Assembly: GCA_949289575.1 (NCBI GenBank)
Contig: CASEOG010000005.1
Coordinates: 186,001 to 250,000, forward strand
Direction of reading: 5' to 3'
DNA: 64,000 nt
DNA from: an uncultured Spirochaetales bacterium
GTDB lineage: Bacteria; Spirochaetota; Spirochaetia; JAFGXN01
The translations under genes were made by a program, and so were the position numbers. This document shows, piece by piece, positions 8,149 to 17,700 of the stretch. Under the pieces are notes generated by a model. It worked only from the letters and a program-made list of their open reading frames with translations. It was not told where the DNA came from and searched no databases. Numbering within the stretch: the first letter of the stretch is position 1; every line of letters begins with the position of its first letter.

Positions 8149-8621
8149 GACTGCTGCGGTGTATCGACAATACCTGTCAGAACAAGAAACGGACCGAAAT
8201 CGGTAATATAGGGAATCGCAATCACCGGAATCGACGGAAGCTTCAAAATGTGATCTTTCCCCTGAGAAATAAAAGGCGGAGAAACCGTTGCGGAAGCGGC
8301 CTCCAGTTGCGTCAGAAAATTGCTGGCAATAATATTGATAATCTCTTTCAGCATATCGACAGCCAGCATATCTTTTTCCTGTTCGTCGAAAAACGACAAC
8401 CCGGTCTTTTCTATCAGTTTTTTTGTCAGAAGTTTCGACATTCTCAAAGCGGCAAAACCGGTTACGCTTCCCTGAATCACAATCCCGCCCGAGATTTCCC
8501 ATCTGTGAGATTTCTCCTGCTCGTACAGGTAATATTTCCCCGGTTCCGGATTAATATTGAACATTGAGGTCATGATGTCCCATGTCGATTTGATGAACGG
8601 ATTTATATACTCTGCTTTCAT
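8145..8621 (-). CDS. cheX: CheX-like chemotaxis phosphatase
   Basis: A 158-residue protein resembling CheX/CheC, which remove the phosphate from CheY-P and reset flagellar signalling. The key acidic and Asn residues of the family appear in DMLKEIINIIASNFLTQL, matching the E-x-x-N active-site helix of CheX. The N-terminal MKAEYINPFIKSTWDIM also fits the family (CheX usually begins with a similar YINPF). ATG 8621 is chosen because GAAGG lies 8 bases upstream and a good promoter just before. It is not next to other chemotaxis genes here; the two following genes overlap or abut it in an operon. It could also be a CheX-fold regulator outside chemotaxis. Confidence 0.8.
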   Translation of the reverse strand: MKAEYINPFIKSTWDIMTSMFNINPEPGKYYLYEQEKSHRWEISGGIVIQGSVTGFAALRMSKLLTKKLIEKTGLSFFDEQEKDMLAVDMLKEIINIIASNFLTQLEAASATVSPPFISQGKDHILKLPSIPVIAIPYITDFGPFLVLTGIVDTPQQS

Positions 8622-8639
8622 ATCCGACCTTCTACGGGT

Positions 8640-8668
8640 ATTATAACAGGAAATATTGAAGATAACAA
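8640..8668 (-). promoter_or_regulatory. Sigma-70-type promoter of the cheX operon
   Basis: Minus-strand TTGTTA (8668-8663), 17-base spacer, TATAAT (8645-8640). The cheX ATG is 18 bases beyond the -10 element, so this transcript has a short leader with a Shine-Dalgarno site. Confidence 0.65.
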
Positions 8669-8706
8669 TAAATTTTTTCCTGAAAATTTCCGATGAATAA
8701 AGTAAT

Positions 8707-10683
8707 ATGATTTTCGACAATACATCCGATACATCTTCTTATCAGGCGACTCTGGAAGAAATGAGGAAAAATCTCGATATCAACTGGTTCCTCTGGAAAC
8801 TGAAGGCGCAAAACGAAGAAGATGTCAGAGATTTCACGCAGTTCGCTTCTCTTGCTTCCAAAAGCGGGACAGGTTCGGTTTCTCTGTCGGCCATAGCGGA
8901 ATGGGGTATAACACCGGCCCATTCGCGCATTATCAGAAATCTGGTCCGGGAGAAACTGGCGGAAATGTCGGATAAAGAAATCAGGCTGATTTTCCCCGTG
9001 ATCGACCGGAATAATGCGGAAGAATTTCTGGTCCGGATTGCCGACACTTATCACAGAATTATCCACGCCGACCGTCCCGATCTGAATTCGTTTCCTTCCG
9101 GCTATTTTTATATAATCGAGAAAGAAATCTGCAAAACCGTTCCGATTCAGGATCTCGGATGGCAGAGTTTCGATTCCGAATCGTATAAAAACAAACTGAT
9201 TGAAATTGTTTTTACCCGTTTTCACATCCCGCCGGTATTAACCACACCCGAAGCAATCCCGGACCTGATTCAGGCGGCCAGAGAAAAAATGATCCGAAAA
9301 CTCTCCGAAGCGGCGGCCGAAAGCGGCGATTTCTTCTCCCGCTATATCAAATTCGACGGATTTTCAATCAAAAAAAGATTTCCGACACTTTCCGAAAACG
9401 ATCTGCTTCCCGTCAAAAGCAAAAAAGGTCAGGACTATCAATACGGATATTCGCAGATTTTTCTCGATAAAGTTTTTTCGAAACAGGAAACGGCAACGGA
9501 ATATATTAACGCCATCAACTTCGAGCAGTATTCCGATTTGGGTGTACTCTTTTCTCCTTCAAAAAGAGAAAACTACGATTATATTCAGTCTTATCTGATT
9601 TACAAAGAACTGACATTACCCCAAATACAAAACAAAAAAAACAGTCTCAAAAAACTGGAAGAAGCCCTGCTCGGGTCTCTGCATCTCTATATGACGGAAA
9701 CGGAAATTAAAGAACAGATTCTCATGTCGATGCCGGATGTCGGAAAAGAATTTCAGGAAAAAATATTTTCGGACTTTCGCGAGATGGCGGTGACTCAGGA
9801 AAAGACACAGAGTGACTTTACCGTTCTGTTCTTTTCGGTCGACTTTTTCGGCAGTCGGGAAACCATTTACATCCATGCCTCCAATTTCAACCGATACATT
9901 AATAAAACATTGAACGAAATCGCGGAACCGATGGAAAAACAGATCCGGGATCAGTGGAAAGCAAAACTGAAAAAATACAATTTTTTGCCCGAAATGTTCT
10001 CGTCCGATCAGTTCGATGCGGTTGTTTACGAAATCATCAGACGCAAAGATTCGATTTTGTATCAGATTCTCAAACAAAAGAAATGTACATTTTATCTGAC
10101 AAAGCTGAAAAATATTTCTCAACTGGCCAGCAAACTGATTCTTCTCGGAACAGCTCATATTTCGGAAGTTTTGAAACTGAATCCGGAAAAAATCTACACA
10201 CAACTGGTAACGGAAATTAAAAGAGAAAAATCCTTTTTCGGACGACTGATTTTCGGCTTCTTCAGCTGGTACTATCTGCGGGCCTATAAAAACAAACCCG
10301 ACAATAAAAACCCGCAACAGCTTGCTTCGCAACAGAAAGAAACGGACGAGACGGGGTCTCTTTTTGCCGAAATAGGTGTCAAAAGCGCCGGCGAAATCGA
10401 CCTACGCTGCGATTCGCTGTGGGCCGAACTGGGAGCCGACCAAATCCCGCGAAAAGCACTGGAAAACAATATTAAGACCGATTTAATCGAATATTTCAAA
10501 AACCGCGACCGCGTTCTGCCCCCCGGTTTACAGGTCATTGTCGAACGAAACAGCAACCGCATTGTCCGACAGGCGCCTCATCTGGCGGTCTATCAGGAAA
10601 AACTGAACGAATTTATCCGTCTCTATGCCTGTAAAGTGATTGCCTCCAACCCGTCGCTGCGCGGCAAATATCAAAGCACCTGA
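8707..10683 (+). CDS. Large protein of unknown function
   Basis: A 658-residue protein with no family I recognise. It is predicted cytoplasmic: no signal peptide, mixed charged and aromatic composition, many predicted helices. One hydrophobic stretch near residues 508-520 (FFGRLIFGFFSWYYL) could touch the membrane. The central part (about 360-410) has a hydrophobic strand VLFFSVDFFG; the region at 320-345 is Lys-rich. The ATG at 8707 lacks a ribosome binding site and shares a short intergenic region with the divergent cheX operon. Size and context suggest a lineage-specific spirochaete protein. No neighbouring gene points to a function. Confidence 0.75.
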   Translation: MIFDNTSDTSSYQATLEEMRKNLDINWFLWKLKAQNEEDVRDFTQFASLASKSGTGSVSLSAIAEWGITPAHSRIIRNLVREKLAEMSDKEIRLIFPVIDRNNAEEFLVRIADTYHRIIHADRPDLNSFPSGYFYIIEKEICKTVPIQDLGWQSFDSESYKNKLIEIVFTRFHIPPVLTTPEAIPDLIQAAREKMIRKLSEAAAESGDFFSRYIKFDGFSIKKRFPTLSENDLLPVKSKKGQDYQYGYSQIFLDKVFSKQETATEYINAINFEQYSDLGVLFSPSKRENYDYIQSYLIYKELTLPQIQNKKNSLKKLEEALLGSLHLYMTETEIKEQILMSMPDVGKEFQEKIFSDFREMAVTQEKTQSDFTVLFFSVDFFGSRETIYIHASNFNRYINKTLNEIAEPMEKQIRDQWKAKLKKYNFLPEMFSSDQFDAVVYEIIRRKDSILYQILKQKKCTFYLTKLKNISQLASKLILLGTAHISEVLKLNPEKIYTQLVTEIKREKSFFGRLIFGFFSWYYLRAYKNKPDNKNPQQLASQQKETDETGSLFAEIGVKSAGEIDLRCDSLWAELGADQIPRKALENNIKTDLIEYFKNRDRVLPPGLQVIVERNSNRIVRQAPHLAVYQEKLNEFIRLYACKVIASNPSLRGKYQST

Positions 10684-10686
10684 CAG

Positions 10687-10710
10687 GCCGCTCCGCCCGG
10701 ACAGAGCGGC
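10687..10710. terminator. Hairpin between convergent genes
   Basis: GCCGCTC (10687-10693) and GAGCGGC (10704-10710) form a 7-base-pair stem with a 10-base loop between the convergent ends of the gene at 8707 and hydE. There is no T-run on either strand, so its action as a terminator is uncertain. Confidence 0.35.
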
Positions 10711-10719
10711 AGCCGCTCC

Positions 10720-11784
10720 CTAACGCATGCCGTTGCCCGATTCCCGGCAGCGGCCGCCCTTTTCCTCTTCTAACATAAGCGATGTTCCGATTTCGTTCCA
10801 CAGCGGCCGCCGGTCAAATGCGGACAGATCCGTTTCCAACTGCTGCCGCCACCCGTCGAAAGCGTCGGCCGCCGTCTTACGCGCATAAAGCCGGTAACGG
10901 TTGCGGAACAACGCCGGTGTCAGGTTCGGCATGTAAACATTGGCACCGGCATGCAGGGCCCGGAAACGCCCTTCCGGAACCAGCGAGTCGAGAGCGGTCG
11001 CGGCTGCCAGATTGATTTTCGGCAACGCCAGACGAATGCGGCTGTACGCCTCGAGAACCTTGTCGTACGATCCGGGAGGGAAATCGGCTGCCGGGGTTCC
11101 CTCCGCCGGGATAAACGGCCCCAGTCCTGCCATGTGGGGACGAAACGCAATGAGAGCCTCCAGATTCCGTTCGAAATCGTCCGGTTCCTCATACGGAATA
11201 CCGATTAAAAACCCGGTACCGGTTTCGTAGCCGATCTCCTTTAACGTCTCCAACGCTTCGAAACGCTCTTCGAGCCGGCAACCGGGGTGATTGAGGGCAT
11301 AAACACGCGAATTGGCGCTTTCGAAACGCATCAGAAAACGGTCGGCGCCGGCGTCGAAAAGCCGCCGGTATTCGCTGCGGCTGCGCTCGCCGACGGAAAG
11401 GGTCACCGCCACCGGGTCGCCGCACATCGTATGAACGGCCTCGACCAGTCGGCAGAAGTCATCGACCGAATAGACCGGTGCCTCCCCCGACTGCAAAACG
11501 AAACTGCGCAATCCCGCCGCATAACCGGCCGACACTGCCGCCAGCACCTCTTCCGGCTTCATCACATACCGGTCGACATCACGGCGGCTGCCGCGAATCC
11601 CGCAATAAAGACAGTCGCGGGCGCACACATTGGAAAACTCCACGATACCGCGGATAAAGACGCCGTCGCCGAACTGCTGCCGGCAAAGGCGGTCGGCGGC
11701 ACCGGTCAGAGACGAAAGATCGCCCGGCGCCGCACTGCCGTTACGCGGATCGTTTTCCGCTTCGGAAACCGTATCCCGGATCAA
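10720..11784 (-). CDS. hydE: [FeFe]-hydrogenase maturase HydE (radical SAM)
   Basis: A 354-residue radical-SAM enzyme acting with HydG and HydF to build the two-iron part of the hydrogenase H-cluster. The cluster motif is C54-x3-C58-x2-C61 in FSNVCARDCLYCGIRG, and the following VLQSGE and SVGERS segments fit HydE/BioB-type barrels. The best start is a TTG at 11784 overlapping the hydG stop; the first downstream ATG would remove the cluster motif. It is the third gene of the operon TM1266-type regulator, hydG, hydE. The GTPase gene hydF and the hydrogenase itself are not in this window. Confidence 0.9.
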   Translation of the reverse strand: MIRDTVSEAENDPRNGSAAPGDLSSLTGAADRLCRQQFGDGVFIRGIVEFSNVCARDCLYCGIRGSRRDVDRYVMKPEEVLAAVSAGYAAGLRSFVLQSGEAPVYSVDDFCRLVEAVHTMCGDPVAVTLSVGERSRSEYRRLFDAGADRFLMRFESANSRVYALNHPGCRLEERFEALETLKEIGYETGTGFLIGIPYEEPDDFERNLEALIAFRPHMAGLGPFIPAEGTPAADFPPGSYDKVLEAYSRIRLALPKINLAAATALDSLVPEGRFRALHAGANVYMPNLTPALFRNRYRLYARKTAADAFDGWRQQLETDLSAFDRRPLWNEIGTSLMLEEEKGGRCRESGNGMR

Positions 11785-13253
11785 ACCTTCAAATCCCGTT
11801 CGCCGTTTTCCAGCCGTTTCAGATATTCGGAAACGACCGGCTTGAAAACCGGATCGAGCTTTTCGAACTCATCGCGAATCAGCTTTTCGCCGACCTGTTT
11901 CGTTTCGTCCGAACCGTAATCAAGCAGATATTCTTTAAACGTCAGAATCGCATTGGGCATGCAGAAGTGACTGATTTTACTGTCTTTGGCAAATCCCATA
12001 AAATGGGAACCGGTGCGGCAGCTGCGGTAGCAGGCGGTACAGAATCCGGAAATATATCCCAGTTTGGCCATATCGCGGATGGCCCGGTCGAGCGTCCGGG
12101 TATCCCCCAGCTCGAACTGCTGCTGCTTGAGGTTTTGATCCGCATTGGAGGCTTCCGCCGTGTAAGCCCCGATTCCGATACGGGAGTCGGCATCGATCTG
12201 CGTACAGCCGACCTGAACCACCTCGTCGCGCACCACCGCCGGTTCCCGCGCCGTGATGATCATACCGGTATACGGCACCGCCAGACGCAGCACCGCCACC
12301 AGCCGCTTGAAATCGCGGTCATTGACCAGATAGCGCGACGTTTCCGACATTCCCGTCCCGTCGGCCGACCGCAGCCGCGGAAAACTGATTGTATGCGGAC
12401 CGACGCCGTTAAACCGCGCTTCCAGCTCGCGTGCGTGAGCCAGCAGCCCCATCACATCGAATTTCCAGTTATAGAGCCCGAAAAGCGCGCCGATGCCCAT
12501 ATCGTCAATCCCCGCTTCCATCGCGCGGTGCATGACATAGAGCCGCCAGCGGAAATCGGACTTCAGCCCGCTCGGATGCATTTTGGCATACGTCTGCCGG
12601 TGATAAGTTTCCTGAAAGACCTGCAGTGTACCGATCCCCACCTCTTTGAGTTTTTTCAGATCTTCGACGCACATCGGCGCGCAGTTGACATTGACGCGGC
12701 GGATTTCGCCGTTGCCGTTTTTGACCCCGTAAATCGTTTTCAGTGTTTTGACCAGGTAATCGACTCCCGACAGCGGATGTTCGCCGACCGACAGCACCAG
12801 CCGTTTGTGACCGATCGCGGTCAGCCGCTTCACCTCTTCGATCAGCTGCTCTTCGGTCAGCTGAAGACGGTGCTCGCCGTCGTTGCCCGAACGGAAACCG
12901 CAATAGAGACAGTTGTTGACACAGTAATTGGATGTGTAAAGCGGCGCAAAGGTGACAATCCGCGGACCGTACACCTTCTGCTTGACCCGCAATCCGGCAG
13001 CAAAAATCTCTTCCCATAGATCGGGATCTTCGACATTGAGCAGAGCCGCACATTCTTCGAGTGTCAGAATTTGAATCGACTCCGATTTGGCGATAATATC
13101 ACGAATCCGTATCGCATCAGGCTTCACCGTCGCCAGCAGCGATTCGATCTCGTCCTCGTGTATAAAATCACGCCCCTCTTTGTCGAGATACTTTTCGTAC
13201 TCTTCGGGACGAATCACCCGATCCATCCAGCTTTTCACTTTGACCGCTTCCAT
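11781..13253 (-). CDS. hydG: [FeFe]-hydrogenase maturase HydG (tyrosine lyase)
   Basis: A 490-residue radical-SAM enzyme that cleaves tyrosine to supply the CO and cyanide ligands of the H-cluster iron. The SAM cluster is C111-x3-C115-x2-C118 in TSNYCVNNCLYCGF. A second, C-terminal cluster motif C-x2-C-x22-C is complete (FCTACYRSC to HFCMPN), which separates HydG from thiamine synthase ThiH. I start at ATG 13253 (MEAVKVKSWMDR); the open frame continues upstream through the regulator gene but that part is antiparallel-type noise. It follows the regulator by 7 bases and overlaps hydE by 4, one operon driven by the promoter at 13557-13585. Confidence 0.95.
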   Translation of the reverse strand: MEAVKVKSWMDRVIRPEEYEKYLDKEGRDFIHEDEIESLLATVKPDAIRIRDIIAKSESIQILTLEECAALLNVEDPDLWEEIFAAGLRVKQKVYGPRIVTFAPLYTSNYCVNNCLYCGFRSGNDGEHRLQLTEEQLIEEVKRLTAIGHKRLVLSVGEHPLSGVDYLVKTLKTIYGVKNGNGEIRRVNVNCAPMCVEDLKKLKEVGIGTLQVFQETYHRQTYAKMHPSGLKSDFRWRLYVMHRAMEAGIDDMGIGALFGLYNWKFDVMGLLAHARELEARFNGVGPHTISFPRLRSADGTGMSETSRYLVNDRDFKRLVAVLRLAVPYTGMIITAREPAVVRDEVVQVGCTQIDADSRIGIGAYTAEASNADQNLKQQQFELGDTRTLDRAIRDMAKLGYISGFCTACYRSCRTGSHFMGFAKDSKISHFCMPNAILTFKEYLLDYGSDETKQVGEKLIRDEFEKLDPVFKPVVSEYLKRLENGERDLKV

Positions 13254-13260
13254 TTCTCCC

Positions 13261-13515
13261 TCACTTTCCGAGAGCCGATTTGACCGTGATCCCGGGCAGC
13301 CGTCCCAGACGGCCGGTAAAAGCGCCCAGCTCGTCGGTATCGGCACGCACGATAAGCGTGACAACCGACAGCGTGTCGTTTTCGAGGTGAGGAAGTCCCA
13401 TGCGTCCCTGTATGAGGGTATGATATTCGGATAAAATCTGCTGAACCGCCGGCGCCTGTCCGCGGTCACTGATGATGATGCCGACAAAGCCGTATCGTTT
13501 TGCCGATTCGTTCAT
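13261..13515 (-). CDS. Iron-only hydrogenase system regulator (TM1266 type)
   Basis: An 84-residue ACT-like/ferredoxin-fold protein of the TM1266 family, small putative regulators found next to [FeFe]-hydrogenase maturation genes. The pattern VGIIISDRGQAPAVQQIL, then HTLIQGRMGLPH, then TLIVRADTDELGAFTGRLG is characteristic. A strong ribosome binding site (AAGGAGG) precedes the ATG. It is the first gene of the hydG-hydE operon. The family is thought to sense small molecules or regulate maturation, but the mechanism is not established; I infer the role from the operon. Confidence 0.85.
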   Translation of the reverse strand: MNESAKRYGFVGIIISDRGQAPAVQQILSEYHTLIQGRMGLPHLENDTLSVVTLIVRADTDELGAFTGRLGRLPGITVKSALGK

Positions 13516-13556
13516 AAGACCTCCTTGAGTCAGAAAACCTTCTCTCAGATGATTTC

Positions 13557-13585
13557 AGTATACTCCCGCCGGAAAGAAAAAGCAA
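13557..13585 (-). promoter_or_regulatory. Promoter of the hydrogenase maturation operon
   Basis: Minus-strand TTGCTT (13585-13580), 17 bases, TATACT (13562-13557). The regulator gene starts about 41 bases downstream with a normal leader and AAGGAGG. No clear FNR- or Rex-type palindrome is seen in the divergent region. Confidence 0.6.
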
Positions 13586-13685
13586 GCGAAAATCGCGGAA
13601 AAAAGTTTTGACACGCTCATTTGAATTTCGCGGACGGCACCGAGACTGACTTTTGTGTTTTCATCCCGAAATCCGCAAAAGAGAC

Positions 13686-13714
13686 TTGTCTTCCGTTGTT
13701 CTCCTGTGTATATT
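13686..13714 (+). promoter_or_regulatory. Promoter of the His-rich iron-sulfur protein gene
   Basis: TTGTCT (13686-13691), 17 bases, TATATT (13709-13714), followed by AAGGAG and ATG at 13732. Divergent from the hydrogenase operon promoter about 100 bases away. Confidence 0.55.
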
Positions 13715-13731
13715 TAACAGAAGGAGAAACT

Positions 13732-14502
13732 ATGATTCGTAAAATCATTACCATTGACGAAGAGAAATGCAACGGCTGCGGTCTCTGTGCGGCGGCCTGC
13801 CACGAGGGAGCGATTGAGATGGTTAACGGAAAAGCTAAGCTGACGCGGGAAGATTACTGCGACGGTTTGGGCGACTGTCTGCCGGCCTGTCCGACCGGTG
13901 CCATCCGTTTTGAAACAAGAGAGGCTCCCGCCTATAACGAAGCAGCGGTTGCCGCCGCCAAAGCGGCCGCCGGTCAACCGGTACGGCAGCCGTTACCGTG
14001 CGGTTGTCCCGGCTCGCAAAGCCGGCGGCTGCACCGGGAAGGCGGCTGTCACGGTGAAGGTCACGGACACGGCAACGGCGGCTGTCACGGCGAAGGTCAC
14101 GGACACGGCAACGGCGGCTGCTGTTCGCACGGAAAAGCGGAAAGCCGGCTTTCGCAGTGGCCGGTTCAAATCAAACTGATGCCGGTCAACGCGCCCTACC
14201 TGAACGGAGCCGATTTGCTGATTGCGGCCGACTGTACGCCGTTTGCCTTTGCCGATTTTCACGAACGGTTCATCAAAGGCCGGATTACGCTGATCGGTTG
14301 CCCGAAACTGGATGCGGTCGATTATTCGGAAAAGCTGGAAGCAATGTTTGCCGCCAACGATATCCGCAGTATCACGGTAGTGCGGATGGAGGTTCCCTGC
14401 TGCGGCGGTCTGACGGCGGCCGTACAGCGGGCCGTCGAACGGTCGGGGCGGCCGATTCCCGTCGAGGTGGTCACTGTTTCGACGGAAGGCACCATTCTGT
14501 AG
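13732..14502 (+). CDS. Ferredoxin-domain protein with His/Gly/Cys-rich repeats
   Basis: A 256-residue cytoplasmic iron-sulfur protein. The N-terminal ferredoxin domain has a canonical cluster (C13, C16, C19, C23) and a second Cys set (C43, C49, C53 followed by Pro), which probably binds another 4Fe-4S with a less regular ligand. Residues 104-127 are two identical 12-residue units, GGCHGEGHGHGN, followed by GGCCSHG: a dense metal-binding track rich in His and Cys. The C-terminal half (MPVNAPYLNGADLLIAADC ... VVRMEVPCCGGLT) is typical of clostridial and spirochaete ferredoxin-like proteins of unknown role. AAGGAG precedes ATG 13732. Divergent from the hydrogenase maturation genes, it may be an electron carrier or a metal-handling protein. 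Confidence 0.85.
   Translation: MIRKIITIDEEKCNGCGLCAAACHEGAIEMVNGKAKLTREDYCDGLGDCLPACPTGAIRFETREAPAYNEAAVAAAKAAAGQPVRQPLPCGCPGSQSRRLHREGGCHGEGHGHGNGGCHGEGHGHGNGGCCSHGKAESRLSQWPVQIKLMPVNAPYLNGADLLIAADCTPFAFADFHERFIKGRITLIGCPKLDAVDYSEKLEAMFAANDIRSITVVRMEVPCCGGLTAAVQRAVERSGRPIPVEVVTVSTEGTIL
14041..14121 (+). repeat. Two 36-base tandem repeats inside the ferredoxin gene
   Basis: Units 14041-14076 and 14077-14112 differ at one base (T at 14055, C at 14091), and nine bases of a third copy follow. Each encodes GGCHGEGHGHGN. Near identity points to recent duplication, and copy number could vary by slippage. Confidence 0.9.
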
Positions 14503-14519
14503 TCCGGTATCCGAAAAGG

Positions 14520-14546
14520 AAAAGCTGTCCGCAGGGACAGCTTTTT
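14520..14546. terminator. Bidirectional intrinsic terminator
   Basis: AAAAGCTGTCC (14520-14530) and GGACAGCTTTT (14535-14545) form an 11-base-pair stem with a four-base loop, with T-runs on both strands, between the convergent ferredoxin gene and slyX. Confidence 0.85.
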
Positions 14547-14755
14547 CAGTAATGAGGCGGGCGGGTATTCGGATTCAGTTCGCCGCCGCCCTCTTCGATC
14601 CGGTCGACCAGCTGCCGAATGCGTTTTTCGGCACGGTCGAGCCGGCGGTTCAGCTCGAGCACCGTTTCGCTCAGTTCCTGCAGCTGCCGCTCCAGAAAAG
14701 CGGTCTGCATTTCCATGCGGGTCCGAAACCCGCTGTCCGCACTGTTGTTTTCCAT
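14546..14755 (-). CDS. slyX: SlyX-family small coiled-coil protein
   Basis: A 69-residue protein matching SlyX: a long coiled coil (MQTAFLERQLQELSETVLEL and following) and the hallmark C-terminal PPHY. The molecular role of SlyX is not known. An ATG six bases upstream (14761) is possible, but GGAG at 14762-14765 sits six bases before ATG 14755 and would be on top of the other, so I choose 14755. The ribosome binding site overlaps the mfd stop region; the gene is the last of the mfd operon and ends at the terminator. Confidence 0.8.
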   Translation of the reverse strand: MENNSADSGFRTRMEMQTAFLERQLQELSETVLELNRRLDRAEKRIRQLVDRIEEGGGELNPNTRPPHY

Positions 14756-14764
14756 AGTCATCTC

Positions 14765-17700
14765 CTATAGCAGCATCCGCAGCCGTTCGCTGAGAAAAGC
14801 GCTTTTCTGCACCAGCTCCAGCGACTGTGTTTTAAAACGGATGACATTGGGGGTATCGGGGCGGTAAATGACGGTCTCCGGATTCTCCGAAATCAGCCGC
14901 ACCACTTTTCCGGGATTCAGCAGACTGACTTTCCCGAACTCGACGGCGGCAAAGCCGCCCCGTTCCTGAATCGAGGTAATCCCCAGTTTTTCGGCCACCA
15001 CACGCACCTGCGCCACGGCAAAAAGCGAATGAACGGCCGGCGGCAGCGGTCCGTACCGGTCACTGATCTCTTCCAGCGCCGTATCATAATCTTCTTCGGT
15101 ACGAATCGAGGCAATTCGTTTATAAACCGCCATTTTTTCGCTCTTCTCGGAAATGTATTCGTCGGGAATGAATCCGGAATATTCCAGTTCGAGATAAATC
15201 TCTTCACGGCGCTCCCGATTCTGCTTTTCGCTGATCACATCATCGAGCATCTTCACATACATTTCGTACCCGACTGACGAAATTTCTCCGTGCTGCTGCC
15301 GCCCCAGCAGATTACCGGCTCCGCGAATCTCCATATCCTTCATCGCAATCCGAAACCCGGATCCCAGCTCGCTGAAATCGGAAATCACCTGCAGCCGTTT
15401 GACCGCCAACTCGGAAAGCGGCCGGTCGTCGGGATAGAGCAGATAAGCGAAACTGGTGCGGTCGCTGCGTCCGACCCGTCCTTTCAGCTGATAAAGCTGA
15501 CTGATGCCGTACATATCGGCCCGGTCGATGATAATGGTGTTGACGTTGGGAATATCGATACCGCTTTCGATGATGGTCGTCGATAAAAGAACCTGAAAAT
15601 CGTTGTTGATGAAGCGGTGCATCTTCTCATCCAGCTCTTCGGCATTCATCCGTCCGTGAGCCGTTTCAATGATCACCTCGGGAACGATTTTTTCCAAAAA
15701 CAGGCGAATCGATTCGAGACTTTCGATCCGGTTATGAAGATAAAAGACCTGGCCTCCCCGTTCGACCTCTTTCATGATGGCGGTACGGATCATCTGTTCG
15801 TCGAAAGCGTGAATCACCGTTTCGATCGGTTTGCGGTTGTACGGCGAGGTGGTGATGAGGGAAATATCGCGGATTTTGAGCAGCGACATGTGCAGCGTAC
15901 GCGGAATCGGCGTTGCCGACATTGCCAAGGCATCGACGTTGGCCTTCAGTCCTTTCAACCGTTCTTTATCTTTGACGCCGAAGCGGTGCTCTTCGTCGAC
16001 AATCAGCAGTCCGAGGTTTTTAAACACAACATCTTTCTGCAGCAGCCGGTGCGTGCCGATCAGAATATCGACCCGGCCTTCGGCCGCGGCCGCCAGCACC
16101 GCTTTCAGGCGGCTGCCGGTCACAAAACGGGAGACCAGTTCGATCCGCACGGGAAACCCCTCGAACCGTTTCAGAAAGTTTTCGTAGTGCTGTCCGGCCA
16201 GAATCGTGGTCGGCGCAATCAATACGGCCTGTTTGCCGTCGACGACCGCTTTAAAAGCGGCCCGCATCGCCACTTCGGTTTTCCCGTAACCGGTATCGCC
16301 GCACAGCAGCCGGTCCATCGGTTTGTCCGATTCCATATCGGCTTTGATTTCGGCAATCGACCGCAGCTGGTCTTCGGTTTCTTCGTACGGAAAGCGGGCT
16401 TCGAAATCGAGCTGCCATTCGGTATCGGGCGAAAAACGGAAGCCGCGGCTCTGTTCCCGCTCCGAATAAATTTCCAGAAGCATATCGGCCAGATCTTCGA
16501 CACTTTTGCGGGCCCGCTCTTTTTTATTCTGCCACGTTTTGCCGCCGAGGACATCGAGAGTCGGTGTTTTTCCTTCGCCGCCGAGGTATCGCTGAATCAG
16601 GTTCACCTGTTCGGTCGGTACAAAAAGGGTTTCATTCTGCGCATATTCCAGTTTAATGTAGTCCCGTTCCCGATCCGCCGACTTCACCCGTTCGATACCG
16701 CGGTAAATCGCAATGCCGTGGTTGACGTGAACCACATAATCGCCTTCCTCCAAATCGAGGAGGCTGTCGATCACTTTGGTTTTGACGTTGCGCACCAGCG
16801 ACACTTTGCGCCGTTTACGGCCGAAAATTTCGTGTTCGGCAATGCAGAGGATTTTCAGCGACGGCAGGACGAAGCCTTCCGACAGCCGGTCATCCGAAAC
16901 CCGGACACCGGTGTCCCGCAGCAGATAGCGGAGCCGCTCGCCCTGCGCCGCGTTGCCGGCAAAGACGAATACGGTGTAGCCGTTGGCGATCCGCGTTTGG
17001 AGCTCTTCCTTAAAATAGTTGATGTTGCCGAAATAAGAGTGCGATTCGCCGGCTTCGAACGAAATCCGATCTTTAAAGGCGGTTTGGGCAATGTAGTCGA
17101 CCGAAATCTGTTTCGGCCACCGGCTCTGCGCCTCTTCGTAAGTTTGCAGAAACTCTTCGGGTGTCGGAATGACGGCACCGGCCGCACGGGCCCGTGCATA
17201 GAATCCTTTGTAATCGGTCATCACCGTTTCCGCCAAGGCGCCGAACCGTTCCGGATTAATCGAAATCAGAACATCTTTCTCTTTCAGGTAATCGGTCAGA
17301 AAGGCACGATGTTCGAACGACATCGGATAGAGCCACTCCTCGCGGGGACAGCTGCGCAATTCTTTTAGGTCGGAAAGGAAAAAATCCTTTTTGTCACGCA
17401 GAAATGTCTTTTTTTTGAGAAATTCGGTTATCCCGGCAATCCGTTCGTCGCTCCACCGGTATTCGGAAGCAGGATAAAGAAAAACGGTATCGGTTTCGCG
17501 GCGGCTCTCCTGCGAAACGGGATCAAAGAATCGGATTTTTTCGACGGCGTCCCATTCGCACACAATCCGCACCGCCTCCGTCTGTCCCGGCATAAAAACA
17601 TCGATGACTTCGCCGCGAACGGCAAATTCACCCGGCACCGAAACACGCGGCACCCGCAGATAGCCGCCGTCAACGAGAAAGCGTTCGACCGCCTGCGGAT

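Noticed and set aside
8672-8700. Sigma-28-like sequence before the gene at 8707
   Set aside because: TAAATTTT and TCCGATGA occur but with a 12-base spacer and several mismatches, too weak to call.
13254-13487. An extended N-terminus for HydG upstream of ATG 13253
   Set aside because: The extra 78 residues overlap the TM1266-type regulator gene in another frame and do not resemble HydG. ATG 13253 gives the usual N-terminus.
14041-14121. Tandem repeats as a CRISPR array
   Set aside because: The two units are adjacent without spacers and lie in frame inside a protein gene.
15617-17368. A 583-codon plus-strand open frame opposite mfd
   Set aside because: It lies wholly within the strongly conserved mfd gene on the other strand. 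Its protein is rich in Phe, Arg and His with no recognisable motif, as expected from codon bias in the antisense frame.
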